Source of the DNA: Pseudomonadota bacterium
GTDB taxonomy: Bacteria; Desulfobacterota; Desulfovibrionia; Desulfovibrionales; Desulfomicrobiaceae
Length of the DNA: 64,000 nucleotides
Reading direction: 5' to 3'
NCBI GenBank assembly: GCA_018902545.1
Contig: JAHIQM010000011.1
Coordinates: forward strand, 124,001 to 188,000
Part shown: positions 45,744 through 52,873 of the stretch, piece after piece
Layout of the letters: each line of letters opens with the position of its first letter
Numbering within the stretch: position 1 is the stretch's first letter
Made by a program: the position numbers and the translations under genes
The notes under the pieces: model-generated
Database searches by the model: none
Told to the model about the DNA's origin: nothing
Seen by the model: the letters and a program-made list of their open reading frames with translations, nothing else

Positions 45744-46934
45744 TCAGCGCGTGTTGCGCGCCTCGCCTTGCGGCGTCTGCTTTTCAAGCAGCGACAGCCC
45801 GCGCCCTAAATCTTCCATCAGATCCTGCGGATCCTCAAGGCCTATATGCAGACGGATGATCGTCTGTCCCTGATGGCGGCCAGCCAGGTTTCTTCCGGGC
45901 ACTCCGGCTGTGATCAGGCTCTTGTATCCTCCCCAGCTGAATCCCATGCCGAACAGACTTAAAGAATCCAGAAACACGCCCAGAGCCTCCGGTGCGTATT
46001 CGTGCCGCAAGGTCATGCCAAAGAGACCTGACGCGCCGCTGAAATCGCGCTCCCAGAGATGATGCTCAGGGTGCGAGGGCAGGGCCGGATAGAGCACGTC
46101 GCGGACCAGCGGATGGTTCTGCAGCCACTGCGCCACCTGCAGGGCCGAGGCGAAGTGCTCTTTCATGCGGACATGCAGGGTTTTGAGGCCGCGCAGGGTC
46201 AGCAGACAGTCGTCCGGCGAGGCGTAGATTTCCCGGCAGGCGTAGGCTTTTGCCAGGGTTTCGGCGTGCTTGGCGGTGGTCGAGACCGAGCCCATCAGGA
46301 CATCCGAGTGGCCGGAAAGATATTTGGTCACCGAATGGATGGAGATGTCCACCCCCAGGGCGAACGGACTGAGGTACAGCGGCGTGGCCCAGGTGTTGTC
46401 GAGAACCGTGACGATGCCGCGCTCGCGGGCGATGCGGGTGATGGCCGGTATGTCCTGAATCTCGAACGTGTTCGAGCCGGGCGATTCCAGGAAAATGAGC
46501 CGGGTATTCGGGCGCAGGAAGTCGATGATGTCCGCCCCGACATTGCCCGGCACGGAATCGGTCTGAACGCCGAATTTGCCCAGGATCTCCCGGCAAAAGC
46601 GCAGGGTCGGGCCATAGACATTGTCGCAGACGAGCAGATGGTCGCCCGCTTGCGCAAAAGCCAGAAGGGTTTCGCTGATGGCGCTGATGCCTGAGGGAAA
46701 AACACGGGTCAGGGCCGCGCCTTCGAGTTCGCCTATGGCCTTTTCAAGAATGCGCTGCTGCGGCAGCCTGTCGGTGCCATAGGTGACCCCGTTATATTCC
46801 CCGCGACCGGCACTGAGCAGGTCCGCATACGAATCGAAATACACGGTCGAGCCGCGATGAAGTTCCGGATTGACGGTTCTGGTCGGCGGAAGGCCCAGAT
46901 CCGGTGTCTGCATGAGCCGGGTGCTTGCTTTCAT
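45744..46934 (-). CDS. metC: Cystathionine beta-lyase
   Basis: 396 residues, a Cys/Met-metabolism PLP enzyme that splits cystathionine into homocysteine, pyruvate and ammonia. It opens MKASTRLMQTPDLGLPPTRT; key segments are STVYFDSYADLL, YGTDRLPQQRILEKAIGELE, VCDNVYGPTLRFC, VLDNTWATPLYLSP, PLP lysine in SIHSVTKYLSGHSDVLMGS, and FSWGGYKSL near the end, the latter typical of MetC rather than MetB. ATG 46934 with GGAG upstream. A perfect 10-bp-arm palindrome lies 36-57 bases before the start (46970-46991) and may be an operator. Confidence 0.9.
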   Translation of the reverse strand: MKASTRLMQTPDLGLPPTRTVNPELHRGSTVYFDSYADLLSAGRGEYNGVTYGTDRLPQQRILEKAIGELEGAALTRVFPSGISAISETLLAFAQAGDHLLVCDNVYGPTLRFCREILGKFGVQTDSVPGNVGADIIDFLRPNTRLIFLESPGSNTFEIQDIPAITRIARERGIVTVLDNTWATPLYLSPFALGVDISIHSVTKYLSGHSDVLMGSVSTTAKHAETLAKAYACREIYASPDDCLLTLRGLKTLHVRMKEHFASALQVAQWLQNHPLVRDVLYPALPSHPEHHLWERDFSGASGLFGMTLRHEYAPEALGVFLDSLSLFGMGFSWGGYKSLITAGVPGRNLAGRHQGQTIIRLHIGLEDPQDLMEDLGRGLSLLEKQTPQGEARNTR

Positions 46935-46969
46935 GAACTTACTCCTGCTTTAGTGCTGATGCCTTGGCG

Positions 46970-46991
46970 GAAAACATTGGTCAATGTTTTC
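46970..46991. promoter_or_regulatory. Palindrome upstream of metC, possible operator
   Basis: GAAAACATTG-GT-CAATGTTTTC is a perfect inverted repeat with a 2-base centre, 36-57 bases upstream of the metC ATG. It is not followed by a T-run close by, so an operator is favoured over a terminator. The rest of the gap (46992-47310) shows no supported gene. Confidence 0.4.
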
Positions 46992-47316
46992 AAGGGGTGG
47001 AGAGGAGCTGGCTAATGGCGGCGCAGGTTAACGAACCTCGGCGCTGGTGATTCGAGACGGATTTTCCGTTTGGCTGAGGGGTCGAGGGGGATGGTGAATA
47101 CTGCTTTGAGAGTATGTAGGAATTTGCGTTGATGGGGGTGCATCTGTATTTCAAAAAAACAAATGTCCCAGGCGCTTGCCGTTTCCGAAGCCGTTCGTTT
47201 ACGTGGTTTAGGGCACTTCATAAAATACATAGCGCTGGAGGCACAGCATCGAGCAGATGCCCATCAAGGGCTCGTTGGCAAGAGATGGCATTTTGGCCAA
47301 GTGTGAGTTTGTCGGC

Positions 47317-47345
47317 TTGACAGCGGTATCAATTGATACCATTAT
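47317..47345 (+). promoter_or_regulatory. Promoter with embedded perfect palindrome (TA operator)
   Basis: TTGACA (47317-47322) is followed after 17 bases by CATTAT (47340-47345). The spacer contains GGTATCAATTGATACC (47325-47340), a perfect 16-bp palindrome covering the space between -35 and -10. A dimeric repressor bound here would block RNA polymerase. The natural candidate is the HTH antitoxin encoded at 47771-48610. Confidence 0.65.
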
Positions 47346-47349
47346 TAAC

Positions 47350-47383
47350 CCGAGGTTCGTGCTTTCACGCCTCGGTTTGTTTT
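47350..47383 (+). terminator. Leader hairpin with T-rich tail before the toxin gene
   Basis: CCGAGG (47350-47355) and CCTCGG (47370-47375), with an inner CGTG/CACG pair, form a stem followed by TTTGTTTT (47376-47383). It lies between the promoter and the GTG start at 47393 and could attenuate toxin expression. Confidence 0.45.
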
Positions 47384-47392
47384 GGGGGAATC

Positions 47393-47758
47393 GTGGAGCG
47401 ACCGAGCCACAAGGAACTTAATACCAAACTGCACGCGGCCATGAGCGGTGTTCAAGAGAATCGCATTATCCTTGTTGAACCCAGGATCATTGTCGCTCAT
47501 GCTGTTGAACTCGGTTATTCGATTCAACATGAATTGCAGCAAGTTATGCTAGAGCTCTTACAACATACAGGTCCGGAACACTACGCCGGTCAGCGTCCGC
47601 CGCAAAAGTCCTACGAAACACGCATCCACCTTCTTGATTTATGGGCTTTTTCGGTGACCTGTCCGACATTTGAGCCGCGTGTCTACTACAAGTTTTCGCT
47701 CAAGAACGATTATTTTTATCTGGTGTCGCTGCATGTCAGTACCAGCGCGGCGGACTAA
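47393..47758 (+). CDS. MqsR-like toxin (probable mRNA interferase)
   Basis: 121 residues from GTG 47393, which follows GGGGGAA. The pattern resembles MqsR, a RelE-fold ribonuclease: an N-terminal helical half with AHAVELGYSIQHELQQVMLE, then a strand-rich half DLWAFSVTCPTFEPRVYYKF and SLKNDYFYLVSLHVS, paralleling MqsR's WQDVYRPR...VYLK...VSFK. Similarity is by eye and weak at catalytic positions, so the call also rests on context: it precedes an MqsA-type antitoxin by 12 bases, the toxin-first order typical of mqsRA. ATG 47333 would lie inside the promoter palindrome and is rejected. Confidence 0.55.
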   Translation: MERPSHKELNTKLHAAMSGVQENRIILVEPRIIVAHAVELGYSIQHELQQVMLELLQHTGPEHYAGQRPPQKSYETRIHLLDLWAFSVTCPTFEPRVYYKFSLKNDYFYLVSLHVSTSAAD

Positions 47759-47770
47759 AGGGAGATCCCC

Positions 47771-48610
47771 ATGAAGATTCAGACTATGGCAAAAACCTGC
47801 CCCGGTTGCGACGGGCGCGTGAAGCAAGTCGAAGTTGAGGAGCACGCCCTTTTTAGAGGTGTTGAGGTTGCATACACCGCCACGTTGCATCAGTGTGCAA
47901 AATGCGGGCTTGAGCTGGCAGGCATTGAAGAAGCAGCGATCATGCAGGAGCGGCTTGTCGATGCGTACCGCAAAGCCGTGGGTTTGCTCGGCAGTGAAGA
48001 TATCCGTGGGCTGCGTAAGGAAAAGGGATTGTCGCAACAGGGGCTAGCGGATGCCCTGGAGGTCGGTGTGGCCAGCATCAAACGCTGGGAAACCGGCGTC
48101 ATTCAGAGCAAGTCCATGGATACCTTGCTACGATCCTTTCTGCAGGCAAATCCATGCAGTGAGCACACCGGAAATCGTGAATTTTCCATCCCGCGCATCC
48201 GTTTGGTTCTCGAAGCCTTTGCGGGTCAACTGAAGCGTCCTTTGCTGAAAAGAGACGACCGCATGCTCTATGCGGCGAAATACCTCTGGTACGCCGACAT
48301 GGCCGCCTTCAGGGATCTGGGCCGCGGAATGACAGGCGCAACCTATGCAGCTTTGCCGATGGGGCCACAGCTCAACAATTATCGAGACCTGATTGATGAG
48401 ATACTCAAAGCCGACATGACCAGCGCCCCTCCGCTCAGCAAGTCTGAAACGGCCCTCATCGCGGCTATCGCCCGAACTTTTCCGACCAACAAGGGCATCT
48501 ACGATGCCTCGCACCGCGAACCAATCTGGCAGCGTTGCGCCACGGGAGCGAACATCCCATATTCCCATGCCGCTGACTTGAGCGAAATGCCCATGCGAGG
48601 ATCTTTATGA
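47771..48610 (+). CDS. MqsA-type zinc finger/XRE antitoxin with Panacea (DUF4065) domain
   Basis: 279 residues in three parts. Residues 1-70 form an MqsA-like zinc domain with C10-x2-C13 (CPGC) and C42-x2-C45 (CAKC). Residues 75-120 form an XRE HTH (LRKEKGLSQQGLADALEVGV, ASIKRWETG). Residues about 140-265 match the Panacea/SocA-like DUF4065 fold (AAKYLWYADMAAFRDLGRGM, TGATYAALPMGPQL), an antitoxin domain that neutralises diverse toxins. Expected to neutralise the upstream protein and repress the shared promoter. Good Shine-Dalgarno GGGAGA. Confidence 0.8.
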   Translation: MKIQTMAKTCPGCDGRVKQVEVEEHALFRGVEVAYTATLHQCAKCGLELAGIEEAAIMQERLVDAYRKAVGLLGSEDIRGLRKEKGLSQQGLADALEVGVASIKRWETGVIQSKSMDTLLRSFLQANPCSEHTGNREFSIPRIRLVLEAFAGQLKRPLLKRDDRMLYAAKYLWYADMAAFRDLGRGMTGATYAALPMGPQLNNYRDLIDEILKADMTSAPPLSKSETALIAAIARTFPTNKGIYDASHREPIWQRCATGANIPYSHAADLSEMPMRGSL

Positions 48611-48721
48611 CCACAGAATGCGATCAAGTGTGACGTGAAGCAAATGGCTTGTAGATGCTTGCCGTGGCGTGATCATACCAATGTTGCCCGAATCAGTCAT
48701 TGCCCCGTACATCCCTTTCCC

Positions 48722-48756
48722 TTGACACTGCGGTGAATACCACTCACAATCACCGC
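48722..48756 (+). promoter_or_regulatory. Promoter and inverted repeat abutting the Fic start codon
   Basis: TTGACA (48722-48727), a 17-base spacer and CACAAT (48745-48750) form a promoter whose expected start point is at or next to ATG 48757, implying a leaderless mRNA. GCGGTGA (48730-48736) and TCACCGC (48750-48756) are a perfect 7-bp inverted repeat spanning the -10 region, a likely operator. Confidence 0.5.
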
Positions 48757-49884
48757 ATGAAAAGCGGAGAAAAAAAATACATCTGGCAACAGGACGACTG
48801 GCCGCATTGGGTTTACGACCTGAAGCGGCTTTTGCCGTTGCTTTCGCAGGTGCACTTGGCACAGGGGCATTTGCTGGGGCGGATGCATGATGTTGGCATG
48901 GGTCTGCGTGACGAGGCCACACTTCGGGTCCTTTCGATGGATGTGCTCAAGACCAGTGAGATCGAGGGCGAGAAACTCAACCTTGAGTCGGTTCGATCTT
49001 CCATTGCCAGGCGTTTGGGCCTGGATATCGGTGCGTTGGCGTCATCAGACCGCCATGTCGACGGGGTCGTAGATATGGTGCTCGATGCGACCCAGCGCCA
49101 CGCCGAGAGCCTGACCGCCGAGCGGTTGTTCGGCTGGCACGCGGCCTTGTTCCCGACGGGTTACAGCGGTCTGGCCAAGATTCGGGTTGGGGCTTTGCGC
49201 GACGACAGCCAGGGGCCGATGCAGGTCGTGTCTGGGCCTGTTCAGCGCCGCCGGGTTCACTACGAAGCGCCTTCGGCGGCCACGCTTGATGCTGAGGTGT
49301 CCGAATTTCTGCGGTGGTTCAACGCCCCTCACGATGAAGATCCCGTCATTATGGCCGCGATCGCCCACCTCTGGTTTGTGACTATCCATCCCTTCGAGGA
49401 CGGCAATGGTCGCATCGCCCGCGCCGTGGGTGACATGGCCCTGGCACGGGTCGACCACTGCGAACAGCGCTACTACAGCTTGTCGGCGCAATTGCAGCGT
49501 GAACGCAAGGATTATTACGACTGGTTGGAGCGATCCCAGAAGGGAACGCTTGATGTCACGGACTGGCTCGAGTGGTTCTTGGGATGCCTGCTGCGAGCCG
49601 TTCAAGGGGCCGAGGGCACGCTGTCGGCCGTGCTAGCCAAGGCCGGTTTCTGGAATCGCTGGGCCGGGGTGTCCATGAACGAGCGGCAGATCAAGCTTCT
49701 CAACAAACTGCTGGATGGTTTTGACGGAAAGCTGACCAGCAGCAAATGGGCCGCCATCGCCAAATGTTCGCAGGACACGGCCCTGCGCGACATCACCGAC
49801 CTGCTCGCTCGGGGCGTGTTGGCTAAATCCGCGGCCAGCGGCCGCAGCACGAGCTATGAGCTGGCGACTTTGACTGATTTGTAG
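48757..49884 (+). CDS. Fic family protein (probable AMPylator), DUF4172 type
   Basis: 375 residues. The catalytic motif HPFEDGNGRIAR (HPFx[D/E]GNGRxxR) at about residue 210 marks an active Fic core that transfers AMP (or another NMP) to protein hydroxyls. An N-terminal inhibitory-helix motif TSEIEG (T-x3-E-G) lies near residue 69, so it is the self-inhibited class. The N-terminus KYIWQQDDWPHWVYDLKRLL matches DUF4172, and a C-terminal winged helix (about 310-375) could bind DNA. ATG 48757 is used; upstream GTG 48733 or TTG 48700 would overlap the promoter. It may be a self-contained toxin or a regulator of host proteins. Confidence 0.85.
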   Translation: MKSGEKKYIWQQDDWPHWVYDLKRLLPLLSQVHLAQGHLLGRMHDVGMGLRDEATLRVLSMDVLKTSEIEGEKLNLESVRSSIARRLGLDIGALASSDRHVDGVVDMVLDATQRHAESLTAERLFGWHAALFPTGYSGLAKIRVGALRDDSQGPMQVVSGPVQRRRVHYEAPSAATLDAEVSEFLRWFNAPHDEDPVIMAAIAHLWFVTIHPFEDGNGRIARAVGDMALARVDHCEQRYYSLSAQLQRERKDYYDWLERSQKGTLDVTDWLEWFLGCLLRAVQGAEGTLSAVLAKAGFWNRWAGVSMNERQIKLLNKLLDGFDGKLTSSKWAAIAKCSQDTALRDITDLLARGVLAKSAASGRSTSYELATLTDL

Positions 49885-50301
49885 ACTCCACGCCCGCATC
49901 TTCCGCAATCTATTTTTCAATTCCTCCTCGACCCAGCCTATCCGCTCCCAAATAGCATGAGTAAGCGCAACTCCGGCTAACGCCCGCTCGTTTCCTGCGC
50001 CTTCATGCTGCGCACGATCTCACAATGCTCTTGAAAAAAGGAGGGAAGTTTACTTCACCGCGCTGGAGGATGGAAAAGCTGCTTGTGCCAAAATCGCCAC
50101 AGACCCTTTTTCCAGCCTATCGGGCTTTTCGGGACCATGATTTTATGCTACTAGATGAGATACTATCGGTTCGGCTTCAGAAAGATTTGTTGAAAAACCG
50201 AAGCTTATCTCGTCGATCACCGTGTTGACGATATGAGATTCCGCATGAGCGGTTTCAAACTTACGAAAAGCCCAGCTTCGGTCACTGAAGGGAGTAAATT
50301 C
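49885..50301. other. Gap between the Fic gene and pfkB
   Basis: No gene is supported. A minus-strand frame (about 50010-49880) encodes a protein-like stretch ALAGVALTHAIWERIGWVEE, but it has no start and continues as an antisense shadow of the Fic gene, so it is at most a relic. The 3' part should hold the pfkB operon promoter; no clear consensus is seen. Confidence 0.35.
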
Positions 50302-51237
50302 ATGAAAACTATCGTATCCATTACTTTAAATCCGACGATCGACAAGAGCTCAAGTGTTGAGCACGTCGTTGCAGAGCGGAAACTCTACTGCAAACCGCCA
50401 CGCTTCGAGCCAGGAGGCGGAGGGGTTAATGTCTCCCGGGCCATCAAAAAACTGGGAGGAAAATCCCTGCTCCTTTATCCTGCAGGGGGGATGACAGGGA
50501 AGAGACTTGAGGAACTTCTGGACGAAGAAGGCCTGAACCATCAGCCATATCCCATCGCTGGAATGATCCGGGAGAGTCTGGTCATTTTGGATGAATCGAC
50601 CGGCCAGCAGTACCGCTTTGGAATGCCTGGACCAGAGCTGCAGAAAACCGAATGGGAGCAATTTCTTCTGAAACTGGCAGCCATCGACCCGGCGCCCGAT
50701 TATGTAGTGGCAAGCGGAAGCCTTCCGCCGGGCGTGCCCGCTGACTTTTATGCGCAGGTTGCGCGTATCGGAAAGAAGAGGGGGGCAAAAACGATTGTGG
50801 ACGTTTCGGGTACAGCCCTGAAGGAAGCACTTGAGGAAGGGGTTTTTTTGATCAAACCCAATGTCCGTGAATTCAGGGAAATGGTCGGCAAGGACATCAA
50901 AGAAGAATCGCAGATCAAGGCCGAGGCCCAAAAAATGGTCAAGAGCGGCCGGTGCGAGGTGCTGGTGATTTCCCTGGGCGCGGCAGGCGCTCTGGTGGTT
51001 TCGGAGGAATTTGCCGAGCGCATCCTGCCGCCTACCGTGCCCATTGTCAGCAAGGTCGGGGCCGGGGACAGCATGGTGGCCGGTATCGCCCTCAGCCTTG
51101 CCTGGGGGAACCCGCTCAGGGAATCCGTCCTTTTCGGAGTGGCGGCCGGTTCGGCAGCCGTCATGACGCCGGGATCGGAGCTTTGTCGGCGGGAAGATGC
51201 CGAGAGGTTATATGAGAGCATGGTTTCAGGAACTTGA
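50302..51237 (+). CDS. pfkB: PfkB-type 6-phosphofructokinase (Pfk-2)
   Basis: 311 residues of the ribokinase/PfkB fold, closely patterned on E. coli Pfk-2: FEPGGGGVNVSRAIKKLGG, QQYRFGMPGPEL, VVASGSLPPGVP, IKPNVREFREMVG, and the catalytic anion-hole/base KVGAGDSMVAGIAL, then FGVAAGSAAVMTPGSELC. It phosphorylates fructose 6-phosphate with ATP. ATG 50302 follows AAGGGAG; an extension from 50233 is not family-like. First gene of a pfkB-pyk-glgP cluster, separated from pyk by a mobile repeat. Confidence 0.9.
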   Translation: MKTIVSITLNPTIDKSSSVEHVVAERKLYCKPPRFEPGGGGVNVSRAIKKLGGKSLLLYPAGGMTGKRLEELLDEEGLNHQPYPIAGMIRESLVILDESTGQQYRFGMPGPELQKTEWEQFLLKLAAIDPAPDYVVASGSLPPGVPADFYAQVARIGKKRGAKTIVDVSGTALKEALEEGVFLIKPNVREFREMVGKDIKEESQIKAEAQKMVKSGRCEVLVISLGAAGALVVSEEFAERILPPTVPIVSKVGAGDSMVAGIALSLAWGNPLRESVLFGVAAGSAAVMTPGSELCRREDAERLYESMVSGT

Positions 51238-51251
51238 AGAACAGTATTCAC

Positions 51252-51382
51252 TGACGCCACGGCAATAAGTCGTCATCCCCTTGAAAAAGGGGATCCATGC
51301 TTTTAGCTATATGAAAGAATGGATTCCCGCCTTCGCGGGAATGACACCCATGCTCTTTCGCGACATTTTTGCAGTGACGTCA
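51252..51382. repeat. CACTGCAA-ended dispersed element, copy 3
   Basis: Ends TGACGCCACGGCAA (51252-51265) and TTGCAGTGACGTCA (51369-51382) are inverted with 12 of 14 matches. Two internal hairpins lie between them: CATCCCCTTGAAAAAGGGGA type near 51274-51293 and ATTCCCGCCTTCGCGGGAAT (51324-51343). It lies between pfkB and pyk in an otherwise tight operon. Confidence 0.75.
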
Positions 51383-51408
51383 TTCATGAACAGCGAGGGG
51401 CGACGACC

Positions 51409-52848
51409 ATGAAACTACCACCCCACAAAACCAAAATCGTATGCACCATCGGACCTGCCTCCCGTTCGGAAGCTTTACTGGAAGGGCTGATGCTCCAGGG
51501 AATGAATGTTGCGCGACTCAATTTCGCCCACGGAACCCTGCAGAGGCACAGTGAGGATATTCAACGTATCCAAACAGTTGCTGCGCGGCTTCAGCACCAT
51601 TGCATGATTATGGCGGATCTCCCCGGCCCCAAGATACGAATCGGCAAACTTCTGGAAGAGCCGCTTTTGCTGGAAAAAGGGGATGAGGTCGTTTTGACTG
51701 TCAAAGACCTCATTGGAACCGCAACCCAAATTCCAGTCGAGTACAAAAGACTGCCGCAGAGCGTGACCTCTGGAGACCTGATTTTCCTCAATGACGGTTT
51801 CATACAGCTCCGCGTTGAGAAGGTGACCGGTACAGATGTCTTCTGCCGGACGGTTATCGGTGGTCCGCTCCTTTCACACAAAGGACTGAGTATCCCCGGG
51901 GTACAGATCGTCGCCGATGCAGTATCGGAAACAGACCTCGATTTTGTCGCATTTGCCCTTAAGCTGGGGGTTGAGGCCTTCGGTGTTTCTTTTGCCGAGA
52001 CAGCGGAAGATATTCTGAAAGTGAAAAGGTTTGCCCTGGAAAAAGGGCAATCCGCCTATGTCGTCGCCAAGATCGAGCGGGTCGAGGCCATCACAAATTT
52101 CGACGGAATCCTTTTCGCGGCGGATGCGATCATGATTGCCCGGGGGGACCTTGGGGTTCAAATTCCCTTGCAGGACGTGCCGGCCGTTCAGAAACGACTT
52201 ATCCATCAGGCGAATCTTTTGGGTCGGCCCGTGATAACAGCGACCCAGATGCTCGTCTCCATGACCGAGAACATCCGCCCGACCCGCGCCGAAGTGTCGG
52301 ATGTGGCCAATGCCATTCTGGACGGTACGGACGCGGTGATGCTGTCCGAAGAGACTGCTATCGGGCGCTATCCCCTGGAAGCGGTTGAAATGATCAGCAA
52401 GATCGCAATATCAGCCGAGCGGGAGAAAAATGCCATCCTGGCCCTGGCCGATTTGCCCGTCTTCTTCCGGGCGGCTGTAGAATCCGGCAACGCTGCCGTG
52501 GAAGATGTGGTCACGCTGCATGCCGTCGAGTCGGCCGATGCATTGAATGCACGTTATATCCTGACCCATGCGCAAGGCAGGACCTCCCCGTGCCTGATCT
52601 CCAGGTTCAGGCCTGAATGCTGGATACTGGCCCATGGCGGTGATGAAAAAACGAACAACTTCCTGGCCCTTTCTTATGGGGTTCATCCTGTTCATCTGGA
52701 TGGTGCAACAAGCGGTCTTGCCGACAAGGCCGTCCGGTGGCTGCTTGCGACCGGCATGGTTGAGAAGGATGAAAGTCTGGTCTGGGTTGAGGATGAATCT
52801 CCTGATGACAGACGGGAAGCCTTGTCGATGAAAATTATCAAAGCCTGA
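51409..52848 (+). CDS. pyk: Pyruvate kinase
   Basis: 479 residues. It makes ATP and pyruvate from phosphoenolpyruvate. Motifs: KTKIVCTIGPASRS, GMNVARLNFAHG, MIMADLPGPKIRIG, catalytic Lys in VVAKIERVEAI, metal site in DAIMIARGDLGVQIP, and RPVITATQMLVSM. The C-terminal domain (about 350-479) is complete but carries an unusual substitution-rich allosteric region. ATG 51409 is used with GAGGGG upstream; a longer frame from 51319 would translate the mobile repeat. Confidence 0.93.
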   Translation: MKLPPHKTKIVCTIGPASRSEALLEGLMLQGMNVARLNFAHGTLQRHSEDIQRIQTVAARLQHHCMIMADLPGPKIRIGKLLEEPLLLEKGDEVVLTVKDLIGTATQIPVEYKRLPQSVTSGDLIFLNDGFIQLRVEKVTGTDVFCRTVIGGPLLSHKGLSIPGVQIVADAVSETDLDFVAFALKLGVEAFGVSFAETAEDILKVKRFALEKGQSAYVVAKIERVEAITNFDGILFAADAIMIARGDLGVQIPLQDVPAVQKRLIHQANLLGRPVITATQMLVSMTENIRPTRAEVSDVANAILDGTDAVMLSEETAIGRYPLEAVEMISKIAISAEREKNAILALADLPVFFRAAVESGNAAVEDVVTLHAVESADALNARYILTHAQGRTSPCLISRFRPECWILAHGGDEKTNNFLALSYGVHPVHLDGATSGLADKAVRWLLATGMVEKDESLVWVEDESPDDRREALSMKIIKA

Positions 52849-52873
52849 AACACATTCTATATGAGGTAAAAAT

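Noticed and set aside
47012-47320. Short frames on both strands between metC and the toxin gene
   Set aside because: Neither has a Shine-Dalgarno or recognisable family. The minus frame ending LESPAPRFVNLRRH is faintly protein-like but too weak to annotate.
49880-50228. Possible small genes or a relic between the Fic gene and pfkB
   Set aside because: The minus frame lacks a start and runs as antisense into the Fic gene. The plus frame at 50025 has no homology-like pattern.
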